DNA from: Sphingomonas sp. IBVSS2
GTDB lineage: Bacteria; Pseudomonadota; Alphaproteobacteria; Sphingomonadales; Sphingomonadaceae
Assembly (NCBI RefSeq): GCF_002127225.1
Contig: NZ_NFUR01000004.1
Location: 310,001 to 374,000 of the forward strand
Reading direction: 5' to 3'
Length of the DNA stretch: 64,000 nucleotides
Position numbers and translations under genes: made by a program. The notes beneath the pieces were generated by a model. The model did no database searches, was not told the origin of the DNA, and worked only from the letters and a program-made list of their open reading frames with translations. Below are positions 62,236-64,000 of this stretch, one piece after another; the first letter of the stretch is position 1, and each line of letters starts with the position of its first letter.

Positions 62236-63531
62236 ATGAACACGCTCACTGAAACGCTGCCCCTGGTCGAGGTCCGCGACGTCCGCCATGTCTATGGCAA
62301 ATCGAGCGGAGCCGGCCTGTTGGTGCTCGACGATGTCCATCTGACGCTCGGCGACAGCGAGATCGTCGGACTGCTCGGTCGCTCGGGCTCGGGCAAGTCG
62401 ACGCTGCTGCGGTCGATCGCCGGGCTGATCCAGCCGACATCGGGCGAGGTTCGCTTCCCGCATGCCGATACGCGCGTCTCGATGGTGTTCCAGACCTTCG
62501 CGCTCTTCCCCTGGCTCACCGTGCTCCAGAATGTCGAGGTGGGGCTCGAGGCGCAGGGCGTCGCCGCCGAGGAGCGGCGCCGGCGCGCGCTGAAGGCGAT
62601 CGACCTGATCGGCCTGGACGGTTTCGAGAGCGCCTATCCGAAGGAATTGTCGGGCGGCATGCGCCAGCGCGTCGGCCTGGCGCGCGCGCTGGTGGTCGAC
62701 CCGGACATCCTGCTGATGGACGAGCCCTTCTCGGCGCTCGACGTGCTCACGGCCGAGACGCTGCGCACCGACCTGCTCGACCTGTGGTCGGAAGGGCGGA
62801 TGCCGATCAAGTCCATCCTGATCGTCACGCACAATATCGAGGAGGCCGTGCTGATGTGCGACCGCATCCTCGTCTTCTCGTCCAACCCGGGGCGGGTGGT
62901 CACCGAGATCAGCGTGACGCTGCCGCAGCCGCGGAACCGGCAGGATCCGGCATTTCAGGCGCTGGTCGACGATATCTATGCCCGGATGACCGCGCGGACG
63001 GAGGTGGGGCATCCGCGCGAGGGGCTGTTTCCGGGCACCGGCATCGGCATGGCGCTGCCGCGCGTCTCGACCAACACGCTCGCCGGCCTGATGGAGGCCG
63101 TGGCGGCCGAGCCCTATTTCGGCAGTGCGCCGCTGTCGGATCTCGCCGGCGAGCTGCAATATGAAGCGGATGAACTGTTCCCGATCGCGGAAGTGCTGCA
63201 GCTGCTGCGCTTCGCGGAGCTGGGCGGCGGCGACCTCAGGCTGCTGCCGGCGGCGCGGCGCTATGTCGATGCCGAGGTGGATGCGCGCAAGCAGCTCTTC
63301 GCCCAGCATCTGTTGCGCCATGTGCCGCTTGCCGGACATATCCGCCGCATCCTCGACGACCGGGCCAGCCACGAGGCGCCGGCGAGCCGCTTCCGCGACG
63401 AGATCGAGGATTTCATGTCCGAGGAATATGCCGAGCAGACGCTGAAGTCGGTGATCCAGTGGGGGCGCTATGCCGAAGCCTTCGCCTATGACGAAGCGGC
63501 GGACCGTTTCAGCCTCGACGATCCTTCCTAG
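62236..63531 (+). CDS. NitT/TauT-type ABC transporter ATP-binding protein with C-terminal AAA-associated domain
   Basis: 431 residues from ATG 62236 (GGGAG upstream). ATPase: Walker A GRSGSGKST (about residue 53), Q-loop VFQTFALFPWLTVL, signature KELSGGMRQRVGLARAL, Walker B ILLMDEPFSALD, H-loop VTHNIEEA. After about residue 260 there is a C-terminal domain (LMEAVAAEPYFGSAPLSDLA, LPAARRYVDAEVDARKQLFA) of the AAA-associated type, with a winged-helix-like look. It partners the fused permease upstream. Confidence 0.9.
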   Translation: MNTLTETLPLVEVRDVRHVYGKSSGAGLLVLDDVHLTLGDSEIVGLLGRSGSGKSTLLRSIAGLIQPTSGEVRFPHADTRVSMVFQTFALFPWLTVLQNVEVGLEAQGVAAEERRRRALKAIDLIGLDGFESAYPKELSGGMRQRVGLARALVVDPDILLMDEPFSALDVLTAETLRTDLLDLWSEGRMPIKSILIVTHNIEEAVLMCDRILVFSSNPGRVVTEISVTLPQPRNRQDPAFQALVDDIYARMTARTEVGHPREGLFPGTGIGMALPRVSTNTLAGLMEAVAAEPYFGSAPLSDLAGELQYEADELFPIAEVLQLLRFAELGGGDLRLLPAARRYVDAEVDARKQLFAQHLLRHVPLAGHIRRILDDRASHEAPASRFRDEIEDFMSEEYAEQTLKSVIQWGRYAEAFAYDEAADRFSLDDPS

Positions 63532-63576
63532 GGGAGGGCCGCACTCCGCGCGCCTTTGCCGCCGATCGCCCTGTCT

Positions 63577-64000
63577 TCAGAAGAGACCGGTCGGCGATTC
63601 GAGCGATGAAGATATCTCGGACGGCCTGTCGCCGCTGCGGGGGCGTTTCTCCGGGAAGGACGGCGCGTCGTCGGGGAAGAGGCTGTACAGCATGGCGCAC
63701 ATCGCCTCATCGCCCTTGCTCGTCAGCTTCACCGCCATCCGCCGATGATCATCGGGATCGTGGGAACGGTGGAGCAATCCGGCCGCCTCCAGGCGATCGA
63801 TCCGGCGCAGCGCGCTCGTCGACGTCTCGCCGGAGACGAAAATGAGCTCCTTCACGCAGACGGCCCGATTCTGCTGTCCCGCGATGAACAGCTCGATCAC
63901 CATGTCCCATGCGGAATCGCGGAAAACGTCGCGCGGGAAAAGCTTTGCCGCCTTTGCGCGCATGTGTTGCAGCTGGCGCGCGAGATCGAGCAGGGATCGG
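63577..64000 (-). CDS. MarR-family transcriptional regulator (partial, runs off the window)
   Basis: At least 128 residues from ATG 63963; the frame remains open to the window end (…LLDLARQLQHMRAKAAKLF), so the real start is probably outside. MarR-type winged helix: KELIFVSGETSTSALRRIDR, LEAAGLLHRSHDPDDHRRMA and VKLTSKGDEAM. DPDDHRRMAVKLT is the wing motif. The C-terminal tail is Pro/Ser-rich. Convergent with the ABC ATPase gene. Confidence 0.85.
   Translation of the reverse strand, partial: RSLLDLARQLQHMRAKAAKLFPRDVFRDSAWDMVIELFIAGQQNRAVCVKELIFVSGETSTSALRRIDRLEAAGLLHRSHDPDDHRRMAVKLTSKGDEAMCAMLYSLFPDDAPSFPEKRPRSGDRPSEISSSLESPTGLF

Noticed and set aside
60430..63531. One 1033-residue ATPase with a long N-terminal extension
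   Set aside because: The first 600 residues are the permease gene read out of frame; ATG 62236 with its ribosome site gives the true ATPase.

Overview
The window looks like a piece of a Sphingomonas-type chromosome (Alphaproteobacteria, Sphingomonadales). The base composition is GC-rich throughout. It carries a 420-residue serine palmitoyltransferase with the sphingomonad catalytic residues (Lys265, His159) next to its own acyl carrier protein. It also has the alphaproteobacterial general stress response locus (phyP-nepR // phyR - ecfG), and the block argS - SPOR - nagZ - scpA - scpB - tatABC. These assignments come from reading the sequence; no database search was run.

Layout. 1-2165: the end of ftsZ and a periplasmic TPR/SPOR protein. 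2340-6509: a bacteriocin-like cassette. It has an AT-rich leader region, two small precursors with double-glycine leaders whose cores are both 39 residues and both begin PLPL, a leaderless small membrane peptide between them, an HlyD/CvaA-type adaptor, and a peptidase-containing ABC exporter with an intact Cys-His-Asp triad. 6566-15456: dgt, then an accessory stretch (small secreted protein, DUF1800/DUF1501 pair, SGNH hydrolase, acyltransferase, secreted alpha/beta hydrolase, TetR). 15637-22257: argS, a SPOR protein, nagZ, scpAB and tatABC, closed by a strong terminator.

22305-26784: the general stress response locus with an entericidin lipoprotein, the kinase-like PhyP, anti-sigma NepR, the response regulator PhyR, a small membrane protein, the sigma factor EcfG and a second NepR-like protein. 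As given here, phyR carries a frameshift in a short GC dinucleotide tract at codons 17-20. 26859-40684: glnE, bcp, a DUF455 protein, an M23 peptidase, an isolated beta-helix protein, erpA, xth, two tandem small secreted paralogues behind a sigma-54-like promoter, an acyltransferase-like protein, a fatty acid desaturase and obgE.

40796-55061: lptF-lptG, proB, an epimerase, an AsnC/Lrp regulator with a divergent DMT exporter, an FAD-dependent oxidoreductase, a Tat-type hydrolase, the acp-spt sphingolipid pair, a hybrid histidine kinase, a TetR operon and a GNAT. 55236-64000: rplU-rpmA, hspQ, tRNA-Ser(CGA), a GGDEF/degenerate-EAL protein, a FixL/FixJ-like two-component pair, a NitT/TauT-type ABC permease and ATPase, and a MarR regulator cut by the window end. 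Short REP-like palindromes of the form GTCATCC...GGATGAC occur between several genes. No rRNA, CRISPR array, transposase, integrase or riboswitch was recognised.
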